Below are positions 1 through 8,863 of a stretch of DNA of 64,000 bases, piece by piece. The stretch's first letter is position 1. Every line of letters begins with the position of its first letter. The position numbers and the translations under genes were made by a program. The notes beneath the pieces are model-generated. The model worked only from the letters and a program-made list of their open reading frames with translations. It ran no database searches and was not told the DNA's origin. Source of the DNA: Agaricus subrufescens (taxonomy: Eukaryota; Basidiomycota; Agaricomycetes; Agaricales; Agaricaceae); contig CM057062.1 in NCBI GenBank assembly GCA_029945375.1, positions 1,999,564 through 2,063,563 on the forward strand, in the 5' to 3' direction.

Positions 1-402
1 GGAGATGACGATGGAGTGTGCCTAGACAGCACAATGCACGACTGAGCATGCAATCGTGCGCTTTCTGCCTTTTCTTCTTCACCATTTACTCACACCCCCT
101 CTCACCGCATAGACACCTTCCCTTATCATATATAAACCCCTCTTTGTCATAGCTAGAGGCTATTGAATTACCAGCTCGTTTCTTCCCCCTTGAATTTGGT
201 CAAAACTAAGCTCTCTATTGCTCTCACTGCCTCGTCGTCTCAACCCTCTCTCTCTATCACTGTCTTGTCTTCTCACTGCCTCTCTCTCTCTGTTTCTACA
301 TGTCACTCTGCCCTTTTGGTTTACCCCTGGTTCTGAAGCCTTGTGACTGTTTTGCCAGTCGCATTGTTAGAAGAACTTATCCCTCTTCAGCTGCATTAAT
401 AA
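1..402. other. Unassigned repeat-like sequence
   Basis: No gene is visible. A TATA-like motif followed by a pyrimidine-rich, CT-repeat stretch (about 125-300) resembles the promoter/leader side of a fungal LTR. No matching partner lies in the window. It abuts the truncated end of the LINE-like ORF1 near 403. Confidence 0.3.
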
Positions 403-1107
403 AAGGTCGTCCTTAAGATGGCGATTACACTCACAGAGAATTCCAGGAGTGATATTTATGGCATGGATGTTAGATCCAGCTGGGGGAGTGATGTGGACAT
501 CTCGACATGAGGCACCATGGACAGTGTGCTTGCCCTTGCTTGCTGGAGCACACTTGGACACAGTGGGGGCAGTGGCGGGGGCTGGAGCCTTTGGGAGGGA
601 GGGGACGGCCGCGGGCTTAGCTTTGAGAATGCTTTTGGCCAGTGCTCAAACAGCTGCGGGAGCAGCCGGGGCACGCTTGCCTAAAGCGGCTTTCTTGGGG
701 GCTCCAGGGGGTGACTGGATCCGGACTTTCTTCAGGACCAGGGTAGTGACTCTGTCCTCAGCCATTGGGGACCGGGGATGAGATTGAGGCACTAAGGGGG
801 TCGAAGGGGGAAGGGGGGTGGTGGGTTTGACTGGGGAGGGGGGCAAAGCAGCGCCAGTCTGGCCGATGATGATGGCAAGGGCAGTCTCAAACGAGGTGTT
901 GCTGGCCATGTTCTGAAATTCAATATTCTTGTGAGCGCCACTTGACAGAATATTAAAAATGAGATGCAAGACTTTGCTGGCGTAGCCAGTGAAGTCTGCG
1001 TCAGGGCTCATCTGTGGTACCAGGTCGGCCACCATAGCAATTGACGCAGCCAGTCTGTTCTTCTTGCCAGGTTGGGACGAGGGTGAGAAGAGGGATTTGC
1101 GGGATGG
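403..1107 (-). pseudogene. LINE-like ORF1 (gag-like), distal part, split by the chromovirus
   Basis: The minus strand encodes a Pro/Lys/Ala-rich protein matching, almost word for word, the ORF1 fragment at 10089-11005 on the plus strand (shared PVKPTTPLPPSTPLVPQSH and KKVRIQSPPG). It is the distal part of an ORF whose 5' part lies at 9420-9731; the chromovirus separates the two. Across the insertion the reading frame is restored exactly when the element and one 5-bp target copy are removed. The fragment stops at about 403, in mid-ORF. No RT or endonuclease is attached. Identification as a non-LTR ORF1 rests on poly(A)-tailed relatives in the window and the CCHC knuckles of the copy near 19.2 kb. 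Confidence 0.65.
1103..1107. repeat. 5-bp target-site duplication, left copy (GATGG)
   Basis: GATGG directly precedes the 5' LTR and recurs at 9415-9419 right after the 3' LTR. Five-base duplications are usual for Ty3/gypsy integrases. Confidence 0.95.
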
Positions 1108-1229
1108 TGTTATGATTTCAATTCCTTTTCCCTTTAATATGCCTACCTTTGCTGATGTAATCATATCAAATATTGTTTCTCTTTATTATGTAATATTTCT
1201 TAGTCAGCAAAGTCAAGAATCTTCCAACT

Positions 1230-1355
1230 CACAGTTATGAGTCGTTCTGACTCATAATGACTTGGAGGACTTACATGACTTGATACGACTCATTATGATT
1301 AGTTATGACTTGATATGACTTATTATGACTAGTTATGACTAGATATGACTCTTAT
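1230..1355 (+). promoter_or_regulatory. U3 array of TGACT/TGACTCA-type motifs
   Basis: About ten copies of TGACT or close variants (TATGACT, TGACTTGATA) recur within ~125 bp upstream of the TATA box, including a perfect TGACTCA at 1248-1254. TGACTCA is the core of Gcn4/AP-1 bZIP sites. The 3' LTR keeps an equivalent TGAGTCA. bZIP control is an inference. Confidence 0.45.
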
Positions 1356-1385
1356 TAGTATTACATAAGTAGATACTCGCTGTAG

Positions 1386-1393
1386 TATATAAA
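1386..1393 (+). promoter_or_regulatory. TATA box of the 5' LTR
   Basis: TATATAAA lies 33 bp upstream of the segment that must be the RNA 5' end if the element self-primes. The same motif is in the 3' LTR. Confidence 0.8.
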
Positions 1394-1410
1394 CCCCTCA
1401 ACTCGACCAT

Positions 1411-1431
1411 GTAGAAACAACGTTTCTACTT
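1411..1431 (+). promoter_or_regulatory. Putative RNA 5' end / self-primer with hairpin
   Basis: GTAGAAAC and GTTTCTAC (1411-1418, 1422-1429) form an 8-bp palindrome with a 3-nt loop at the predicted start. Bases 1419-1431 are perfectly complementary, over 13 nt, to the sequence two bases after the LTR (1659-1671). This matches the Tf1/sushi self-priming arrangement, in which the first nucleotides of the RNA anneal to the primer site. Confidence 0.7.
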
Positions 1432-1658
1432 GGTTAGGTGGAGACTAATACTAAGCCTTTATCTAAAAGCTTTAGAACCTATAAGTCTTAATTGCTAAGC
1501 TCTCTCTCTTGCTTGTATAATCGTCTCAGTATTATTACCTTTGAAGTTGAATCTCCATTCAACCGAGAAGGCTCCTTTGATACGCTCTATCAGTAACTGT
1601 GTTATCGGTAGTGACGTATCGCCCCAGCTTAGGACCGGGCCGGGGTCACTATAACATT

Positions 1659-1671
1659 AAGTAGAAACGTT
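1659..1671 (+). promoter_or_regulatory. Primer-binding site, self-priming type
   Basis: AAGTAGAAACGTT starts two bases after the 5' LTR. It does not begin with TGG, as a standard tRNA 3'-end primer site would. It is instead the exact reverse complement of LTR bases 1419-1431. Confidence 0.75.
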
Positions 1672-1917
1672 CCTTCTCCGTTGCTTGGAGACGAAACCGT
1701 TTGCTGCCCCATAAAACCCTAAACAAACGCTAGCGATCGTCAATTTTAGGGGTCGTAATAAAAGCACAAAGCTGTCCAAAAACTATTTGTGTTATTATTA
1801 CCGGGAGATTGACGGCACCTGCCAACTAGGGAAATAGTTGAGGCTGAGCCTACCAGCTAAGCGAGGTCGCGCTTGTAAAATATACGGGACGGTTGTTGTA
1901 CCGACTGCAGACCGTAA

Positions 1918-2930
1918 TTGAAGTCTAGCAGGTCACATAACACAACTGTAGGAGGCCTGAAGAGGCTAGAGAACCCTAGTGAATCTCAGGTTACCGGAAT
2001 CGGTACTGACGAAGTCACGAAGTCCAGTACAGAGTTTGGAACGACTATAAACGGATCTAGTACTGTGGAAGGAACGATCAGAAGTCCAGAGAAAGACTAT
2101 AAACTGTCTAGTACAACTTGTCTGAAAAGACTTAAATCCGCCTTTATAAAGGGAAAGGATAAATTGCCAGCGGGAGACGAGAATCAAATCTCACCAGCTG
2201 AAGGGTATAAATACATATCAACTAACAAAGATAACTTAGGCACCATAGACGGAATAAACGTAAAAACTAAAATTACCACAACTGAATCAGAAGTTACCAA
2301 TTCAGTCGAAATCAATACACCCACATCAAAAACAATTAAAATAAAAGTGACATCATCACGGAACAACCAAACCCCATCCAATTCTTCAGCACTAATCTCC
2401 AAACAACTGTCTACTTCAGCACCGCAAAAAGTGTCTGGTACTATATCAAAGAATCAGACGGAAAGAGATATCAGTGCATTGATCAAAAGGCAATCGAACA
2501 AGAACATCAGCTTGCCGTTATCAGACAAATTAATAGAAGCGAGGAATACCCCTCAGAAGCGGATCGAGAAATTAAGCGAAAACTTATCGGAACTAACGAA
2601 CTTTACGAAGGATTTCTTTCAAGTTCAGGATCAGGACTACCCGAAAATTATTCAGCGCTTGGAGAAACTCCACGACAAAGAAGCTCTAATAAAGGAAAAC
2701 AATCTCAACAAATTAGCCCAACAAACACAGGAACTCAGAAAACAATACTACACACCAAAAGCCGTAGTCACTCAAGACCACCAACACCACCACAACCCCC
2801 AACACAACCTAATTCACCACCAAGAACACCAAGTCCGCCCAGACCACCAACACCACCAAGAAGATCACCGTCAGGAACACCAAGTCCACCAGGATCACCA
2901 CCAAGAACACCAAGCCCACCAAGACAACCA
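1918..2930 (+). CDS. Non-AUG leader reading frame upstream of gag, coiled-coil-like
   Basis: One frame is open from directly after a TAA at 1915 through the whole leader, and continues out of frame under gag to 4011. It contains no ATG before gag. The translation is Ser/Thr/Lys-rich and then, at about 2525-2760, turns into a convincing amphipathic helix with regularly spaced Leu/Ile/Phe (for example DYPKIIQRLEKLHDKEAL). The gag frame itself is also open from 2340, again without ATG, giving a Pro/Arg/Ser-rich N-terminal extension. Whether either frame is translated (non-AUG start, frameshift or splicing) is unknown. The alternative is a non-coding leader that merely lacks stops because it is A-rich and T-poor. 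Confidence 0.4.
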
Positions 2931-4100
2931 ATGGCAACAATCAAGTTCGAGAAACCTCAAGTCTACTATGGAGACCCAAAGCATTATAACACATGGATCG
3001 AAGAATGTGACATCTACTTCGAATCCCTCAACATCACAGACAACAGGACAAAAATCTTTTTCATACTCGGATTACTCAAAGGATCAGCAGCAGATTGGAA
3101 ACAAGACTGGTTCAAAACAAACCAAGCAAACCCAGGAACCTATGCAGATTTCAAATCAGCAATGGAACAAGTGTTCGCCCCAATCCAGAGAAAACAAGAC
3201 CTCGAAAGGCAACTCAGAGCCATCAGACAGACACATGGAATGGACATCCAATCATACAACAGCAAATTCTCAGTCCTCAAGAGCCAATCTGGAATTACAG
3301 ATGACACCGTCCTCTGCTCGTATTACGCAGCAGGATTACAAGATTCAATCAGAGAAGAAGCACTCAGGCAACAACCACAAGACTTACAAGCTTGGAAAAC
3401 CGCTGCCAGAGCTGCCGAAGATATCGAGATCATCAAAAACAGATACAGAAAGCAATCTAAGCTACCAAACAACTACAAGTCATCAAGGAACCACAGTAAA
3501 ACCAAACATAAGCGACAAAACCCAAGATATGCTCCATACAATCACAATCCAGTCAGACAAAGAAGCGAATGGGACATGGACGTTGACGCACTCACCTATG
3601 CAATCAATGAGCTCGATATCCACACAGATGACAATGAAACCTCAGGATCCGAAGAATCCTACAGTGACAGTGAAGAAGAAGATTACAAAGATGAACAAGC
3701 CAACCACATTAGACAAAGAAATTCAAACCGAAAGACAATCGAATCCTTTGTCAATACAATCTTCACACCAGAACAGAAACAAGCCTTACGACGCGGAGAA
3801 TGTTTCTTTTGTCATAAGACAGGACATTGGGTCGCAAACTGTCCAGAACGCAAGGCCTACCTCAAACTCTCAGATTCAAAGAGAATGGACAAGACTAACA
3901 AATTCACTCCAAAATCTAAACCTAAACCAAGATACTCAACAAAACCAGGAAATGGAAGACCTAGAGGAAATCCCAGAAGAAAACCACAGCAACCATCACA
4001 ACCACCAGTAGATCCAAATGCTATGGTCTACAATTTAGAAGACGAAGATATAGATGACATCCTAGATGAATTTTCACATGAATATGCTGAAAATTTTTAA
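2931..4100 (+). CDS. gag: Chromovirus Gag (capsid-nucleocapsid)
   Basis: Gag forms the virus-like particle and binds genomic RNA. It is 389 aa from the first AUG of the whole predicted transcript. Residues ~1-170 match the retrotransposon gag capsid fold (YYGDPKHYNTWIEECDIYF and the following helices). An acidic Glu/Ser-rich linker follows, then one zinc knuckle C-x2-C-x4-H-x4-C (CFFCHKTGHWVANC), then a basic tail for RNA binding. It ends in TAA within the frameshift site that leads into pol. The AUG context is moderate (C at -3, G at +4). Confidence 0.92.
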   Translation: MATIKFEKPQVYYGDPKHYNTWIEECDIYFESLNITDNRTKIFFILGLLKGSAADWKQDWFKTNQANPGTYADFKSAMEQVFAPIQRKQDLERQLRAIRQTHGMDIQSYNSKFSVLKSQSGITDDTVLCSYYAAGLQDSIREEALRQQPQDLQAWKTAARAAEDIEIIKNRYRKQSKLPNNYKSSRNHSKTKHKRQNPRYAPYNHNPVRQRSEWDMDVDALTYAINELDIHTDDNETSGSEESYSDSEEEDYKDEQANHIRQRNSNRKTIESFVNTIFTPEQKQALRRGECFFCHKTGHWVANCPERKAYLKLSDSKRMDKTNKFTPKSKPKPRYSTKPGNGRPRGNPRRKPQQPSQPPVDPNAMVYNLEDEDIDDILDEFSHEYAENF

Positions 4101-4138
4101 TAACTCCTGAAGATCAAATCGACCAAATTGATCTTCAG
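4091..4138 (+). promoter_or_regulatory. Programmed -1 frameshift cassette between gag and pol
   Basis: The heptamer AAATTTT (4091-4097) reads A AAT TTT in the gag frame, a valid X XXY YYZ slip site, and the gag stop TAA follows immediately. After a 9-nt spacer, CTGAAGATCAA (4107-4117) and TTGATCTTCAG (4128-4138) form a perfect 11-bp stem with a 10-nt loop. The pol frame is -1 to gag and becomes open exactly at 4091, after a TGA at 4088. Confidence 0.85.
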
Positions 4139-7100
4139 AAATCATCAGGACGAACACTTCTAATTCCAACAAAATTACATACCAAAAATAATCGACATAA
4201 CATTGAAGCTCTACTAGATTCAGGAGCTAGCGGAAATTTTGTCGATCATCAATTAGTCGACAAATATCATCTCCAAAAATATCCACTAAAGGAAGTGCGA
4301 TATACGTTAAATGCAGACGGATCACGAAACTCTGCAGGAAAATGCTCCCATTACGTCGAAATGAAAATCACAATCAATAACAAGACAATGATAATCAAAC
4401 CAAGAATAGTTTCTCTTGGCAAACATAAACTATTTTTGGGAATTACGTGGTTAAAGAAATTCAACCCAGATATTGATTGGCAGGCACCATCATTATCGTG
4501 GAGAGACGAAAATCATCTTCCAATACCATTGAAACATGCTCTCGAAATCAATTCTATAAATAAAATCTATCAAGAAATCAACTACAAAACAAACGCATCA
4601 CAACAATTAGCAAAGAATGCAAATCTTAAAAAAGAATCCGACCCACTCAAAGTCGTACCTAGAAGATATCATAGATTTCTCAAAGTATTTGACAAACAAA
4701 AATCAGAAAGATTACCCCCACGACGAGAATGGGATCATAAAATTGATCTCATACCGGAATTTAAACCAAAACACATGCCGATATATGCTCTAACACCTAA
4801 AGAAGAGAAAGAATTGGGCAAGTTTATAGAAGAAAACCTACGAAAGGGATATATCCGCCCTTCAGAATCGCCAATGGCATCATCATTCTTCTTTGTAGGA
4901 AAGAAGAGTGGAGACTTACGCCCATGCCAAGATTACCGATATCTAAATCAAAACACTATCAAGAATGCTTACCCAATTCCTAACATTTCGAGCATAATGA
5001 ACAAATTAAAAGGATCAAAATATTTCACCAAGCTAGACGTCAGACTTGGATACAACAATGTGAGAATACGTCAAGGAGATGAATGGAAAGCTGCCTTCCG
5101 AACACCGCAAGGGTTCTATGAGCCCACAGTTATGTTCTTTGGAATGACCAATTCACCAGCAACATTCCAGTCCATGATGAACTCCATATATAAGGACCTC
5201 ATTGACTCAGGAGGAGTCATAATCTACATGGACGACATACTGATTCATGCTGATTCAAAACAACGATTACATGAATTGACTCTACTAGTTCTAAAAATAC
5301 TCCAAAGAAACAAACTCTATCTAAAGACAGAAAAATGCGAATTCGAGAAAGATCGACTAGAATATCTCGGAGTTGTCATTACTCATGACTCCATCGAGAT
5401 GGAATCAACCAAACTCAATGGAATTTCTGACTGGCCTACTCCAAAAACAGTCAAGAATGTCAGACAATTCTTAGGATTCTGCAACTTTTATCGCAAATTC
5501 ATCAAGAATTATGCTCATATTGCACAACCCCTATACCAATTAACCAAGAAAACCACAAAATTCGAATGGAATTCAAACGCACAAGCAGCATTTGAAAACC
5601 TGAAATTACAATTCCTTGAACGACCAATACTCCAAATAGCTGATCAAAATAAACCATTCGAGATCGAATGTGATTCATCAGCATACGCAACCGGAGCAGT
5701 ACTACTCCAAAGGGACACCAATGGAGATAAACATCCAGTGGCCTATTTCAGCCAAGCATTAAACGCAGCTGAAAGAAACTATCATGTTTCAGACCAGGAA
5801 TTCCTAGCAATCATCAGAGCACTAAAGGAATGGAGACACTACTTAGAAGGATCAAATCACCCAGTCACCATTTGGTCAGATCACGAAAATCTTACTAGAT
5901 GGAGAGAACCACAACAATTGAATCGCCGCCAAGCCCGATGGACATTATACATGACTCGATTCAACTATGTCATAAAACACTTAGCAGGAACCAAAAATAA
6001 ATTAGCCGATGCACTCAGCAGAAGACCAGACCTAGTCCCAGAAGGGAAAGACAACGAAAACGTCACCGCTTTACCTCCCGAAAATTTCATTAACTTCTTG
6101 ACAGAAGAATTAATGACTCAAATTAACAATGACAAATCTCTAGTCACATTATCTGACAGATATACTGAAAACGAGGAAGACAATTTCTACAAATACCAAG
6201 GAAGAATAGTTATTCCAGACAACCCGACAATTAAGAAGCAAATCTTAATAAATGCACATGACCATGAGTCATCAGGACACCCAGGAATAACAGAAACCTT
6301 GAGAAAACTCACTAAAGAAGTATACTGGCCAGGAATGGGAACTTACGTCCAAAACTATGTCAAAGGTTGCCCCGTTTGTCAACAGTACAAAATTAACCGA
6401 CATCCTACCAAACCACCCATGCAACCTATTTCGGGACCAGGATCAACTAAACCCTTTACACAAATATCCATGGATCTCATCACGGATCTACCACCAGACG
6501 GATCATATGATTCAATATTGTCCATAGTGGACCATGGACTTACGAAAGGGATAATCCTTACAGCTACTCGAAAAACAGCTACAGCTGATGATATAGCTGA
6601 AATTCTTATCGAAAAAGTATTTTCTAAATATGGCACCCCCCAAAAGATTATTTCGGACAGAGACCCTCGTTTTGCAGCCAAATCTATGCAGAAACTTTAT
6701 GAAAAGCTAAATATAACACCAGCATTCTCAACGGCATATCATCCACAAACAGATGGAACGACAGAACGGTACAATCAAGAAATCGAATTCTATCTCGCAG
6801 TTTACACTTCTAAAAATCCAAACAACTGGAAAAGAGCCTTACCCATGATAGAATTTGTACACAACACTAAACCACATTCAGGAAGAACACACACACCTTA
6901 TGAATTAATCATGGGATACAACCCTAAAGCATTCATATCTCACGAAGAGTCAAACTCACCAGCAATCGAGGAAAAGACACTATTCTTAGAACAGACTCGA
7001 CAAGCAGCATTGGAAGCACATGAACGTGCACGACTCATTATGAGTAACCACAAAAATAAACCATGGAATCCATTCAAAGAAGGAGACAAAGTATGGCTAG

Positions 7101-7546
7101 ACAATCGAAATCTACCCATGCCATATGAGTCAAAGAAACTCAACCAACGACGAGAAGGTCCCTTCACCATAACAAGAAAGATCTCTCCCGTAGTCTATGA
7201 ATTAAAACTCCCAGACAGATGGAAAATTCACAACAGATTTCACGCGTCATTGCTAACACCAGTCACAGAGAATGACATTTATGGGAAACATAATCTAGAA
7301 CCGCCACCAATACTAGTGTCAGGAGAAGAAGAATATGAAGTAGAAGCTATTATTAATCATCGAGTCAGAAGAAAGCGTGGAGTCAACAATCGACTCAGAA
7401 CAACTACAGAATACCTAGTCAGATGGAAAGGCTATGGTCCAACTGAGGATTCTTGGGAAATCGAAAATGACTTGGAAAATGCAAAAGAGGCACTTGAAGA
7501 GTATAAAAGGACCAGAAACTTACCAGCAACAGATATCGGTCAATGA
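4091..7546 (+). CDS. pol: Chromovirus Pol: protease, RT, RNase H, integrase, chromodomain
   Basis: The pol frame is open for 1151 codons from the frameshift site; the first ATG (4295) lies after the protease active site, so translation by frameshift is expected. In order: aspartic protease with DSGAS near residue 43; reverse transcriptase with the YMDD box near residue 379; RNase H with Asp, Glu and Asp catalytic positions and a terminal ADALSR; integrase with an HHCC zinc finger (CPVC) and a DDE core (MDLITD, SDRDPRF, TDGTTERYNQE); a GPF/Y-like module; and a chromodomain (YLVRWKGYGPTEDSWEIE). The chromodomain typically reads methylated H3K9 and steers integration to heterochromatin. All domains are uninterrupted. 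It ends with TGA; a short ORF overlaps by ATGA. Confidence 0.95.
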   Translation, partial: KFLITPEDQIDQIDLQKSSGRTLLIPTKLHTKNNRHNIEALLDSGASGNFVDHQLVDKYHLQKYPLKEVRYTLNADGSRNSAGKCSHYVEMKITINNKTMIIKPRIVSLGKHKLFLGITWLKKFNPDIDWQAPSLSWRDENHLPIPLKHALEINSINKIYQEINYKTNASQQLAKNANLKKESDPLKVVPRRYHRFLKVFDKQKSERLPPRREWDHKIDLIPEFKPKHMPIYALTPKEEKELGKFIEENLRKGYIRPSESPMASSFFFVGKKSGDLRPCQDYRYLNQNTIKNAYPIPNISSIMNKLKGSKYFTKLDVRLGYNNVRIRQGDEWKAAFRTPQGFYEPTVMFFGMTNSPATFQSMMNSIYKDLIDSGGVIIYMDDILIHADSKQRLHELTLLVLKILQRNKLYLKTEKCEFEKDRLEYLGVVITHDSIEMESTKLNGISDWPTPKTVKNVRQFLGFCNFYRKFIKNYAHIAQPLYQLTKKTTKFEWNSNAQAAFENLKLQFLERPILQIADQNKPFEIECDSSAYATGAVLLQRDTNGDKHPVAYFSQALNAAERNYHVSDQEFLAIIRALKEWRHYLEGSNHPVTIWSDHENLTRWREPQQLNRRQARWTLYMTRFNYVIKHLAGTKNKLADALSRRPDLVPEGKDNENVTALPPENFINFLTEELMTQINNDKSLVTLSDRYTENEEDNFYKYQGRIVIPDNPTIKKQILINAHDHESSGHPGITETLRKLTKEVYWPGMGTYVQNYVKGCPVCQQYKINRHPTKPPMQPISGPGSTKPFTQISMDLITDLPPDGSYDSILSIVDHGLTKGIILTATRKTATADDIAEILIEKVFSKYGTPQKIISDRDPRFAAKSMQKLYEKLNITPAFSTAYHPQTDGTTERYNQEIEFYLAVYTSKNPNNWKRALPMIEFVHNTKPHSGRTHTPYELIMGYNPKAFISHEESNSPAIEEKTLFLEQTRQAALEAHERARLIMSNHKNKPWNPFKEGDKVWLDNRNLPMPYESKKLNQRREGPFTITRKISPVVYELKLPDRWKIHNRFHASLLTPVTENDIYGKHNLEPPPILVSGEEEYEVEAIINHRVRRKRGVNNRLRTTTEYLVRWKGYGPTEDSWEIENDLENAKEALEEYKRTRNLPATDIGQ

Positions 7547-7936
7547 CCAACTCAACTAACTCAACCACCTCAAACTCTACATCCCCTGTCGTAAACGCCA
7601 AGAATTCACACTCTGAAACCCAGAGCGTCCACCAGGACATCACATCCCCTTCCATATCAGTCCAGTATAAGACTGATCACCACCAACTTCAACTATCCTC
7701 TCTTATTATTCTCAATACCAGCAACCGGCAAGAAAAATGTCCAAGATCTTGGTACACCGCAACTGCAAACATTTCTTCCATACCCGCCGTGCCTTGAAAT
7801 CATGACATAATCACAAAACTCAATTTTATAACATGTAATAAACCAATACGTGGCAAAACTATATAAAAGAAGAATAAAATAAAATAAAACGAAAGACAAA
7901 TTGTTCAACAACTAGAAATCATGTCCATACATTCAA

Positions 7937-8464
7937 CTACTTCCTACCAAACCTAGAAAGAATAAGATTCCAAATACGGATATAATTAAAAAATTCATCT
8001 TCCCCGTATATCCCCACTACCTGCCCCTTAATCGAGAACTCAAACAATGCCACCCCACTCAACGACAAAACAGATACCATGACCTCTACCAAATCCTTCG
8101 GTATCTCCTCAGTATGATCGATGGAAATGTAATTCGGACAATGATATATCCGAGTGTCAAATGCAGCCCGCTTACTCCTACGCATCGTCATAGGAATAAG
8201 GACTCGGTTGTATTGCTCAAATAAAGCAATATGATGGTTCCAAACCGGAGAGTGATTTGGAAGATCAATGGAGAACAGAAAACGAGTCGTGGTAAGACTC
8301 GAGAAAAGAGTAGCATCAGAAATAGATGCTGGAATACCTGCCAACACACGAAGTTGCTGGAGGTAGTTGATGAGAATATCATCATCAGGAATGACGATAG
8401 AGGGTTTACGAGCACCCCAACAGATGAAAGAAGAAGAGAGCGAGTTAATGAATGAAGTGAACAT
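7937..8464 (-). CDS. Antisense ORF in the 3' region of the chromovirus, unknown function
   Basis: It runs opposite to gag-pol between pol and the 3' LTR, 175 aa from the ATG at 8464. Composition is that of a folded protein, with hydrophobic, acidic and basic residues well mixed; examples are PSIVIPDDDILINYLQQL and PKDLVEVMVSVLSLSGVALF. It ends in a basic RFGRK. I see no known motif, signal peptide or convincing membrane segment. Antisense ORFs in this position are known in some plant gypsy elements, but I recognise no named fungal family. An antisense promoter and any further exon are not visible. Confidence 0.55.
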   Translation of the reverse strand: MFTSFINSLSSSFICWGARKPSIVIPDDDILINYLQQLRVLAGIPASISDATLFSSLTTTRFLFSIDLPNHSPVWNHHIALFEQYNRVLIPMTMRRSKRAAFDTRIYHCPNYISIDHTEEIPKDLVEVMVSVLSLSGVALFEFSIKGQVVGIYGEDEFFNYIRIWNLILSRFGRK

Positions 8465-8567
8465 GAGTGTCAATGGTTGTAATGCAAGAAAGAATCCTTA
8501 CAAGATAATTCAAACACTATACCGGATCTTACATCAAAATTAAACCAAACAACAAACAACATCCCAA

Positions 8568-8786
8568 ATGACACTGATAGATCAAAAGATAATATCTAAT
8601 CAGTTAAAACATTTATATCCACTACCACCCCTCCCACCAATCATCACAATCGAGGAACAGATTGCTCGTCTTCCATACACTGCAGAACTTCTAACAAACC
8701 TAAACACCAACAATCTCCGACACTGGGAATTTATGATCAGGTTGACGAATATAAGGAGTCACAAGACTTCTAACATGACGAAGTAA
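8568..8786 (+). CDS. Small ORF upstream of the 3' LTR, doubtful
   Basis: 72 codons from an ATG to TAA, inside the 1.3-kb region between pol and the 3' LTR. It has a proline patch (PLPPLPPI) and a helical middle. It may be coding, or chance in an AT-rich segment; no family is recognised. Confidence 0.2.
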   Translation: MTLIDQKIISNQLKHLYPLPPLPPIITIEEQIARLPYTAELLTNLNTNNLRHWEFMIRLTNIRSHKTSNMTK

Positions 8787-8850
8787 CTGAGTACAATATC
8801 AATAGGGAAGGTAATCTCAATTTGTAAATTTAGATGTGGACATCTAGTTT

Positions 8851-8863
8851 ACGAAAGGGATAA
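8851..8863 (+). promoter_or_regulatory. Polypurine tract
   Basis: ACGAAAGGGATAA lies directly before the TGTTATG of the 3' LTR, the place where plus-strand DNA synthesis is primed. It is short and broken by a few pyrimidines. Confidence 0.6.

Larger units (their letters stand above)
1108..1656 (+). repeat. 5' LTR of the chromovirus (549 bp)
   Basis: It starts TGTTATG and ends ATAACA (TG...CA). A TATA box is at 1386-1393, and the inferred transcript start is about 1419. The part upstream of the TATA box carries many TGACT-type motifs. Compared with the 3' LTR there are roughly 15-20 differences, almost all in the first ~260 bp; the R-U5 part differs at about one base. Confidence 0.95.

Noticed and set aside
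449..781. Plus-strand ORF opposite the LINE-like ORF1
   Set aside because: The minus-strand protein is shared with two other copies; the plus-strand frame is its GC-rich shadow.
2931..4011. Long frame overlapping gag as a second coding gene
   Set aside because: Under gag its translation is Ser/Thr/Gln/Asn-rich without structure and can be explained by the A-rich, T-poor gag sequence lacking stops in that phase.
7543..7797. 84-codon ORF overlapping the pol stop by ATGA
   Set aside because: Low-complexity Ser/Thr/Asn start and no recognisable structure; possible but unsupported as a separate gene.
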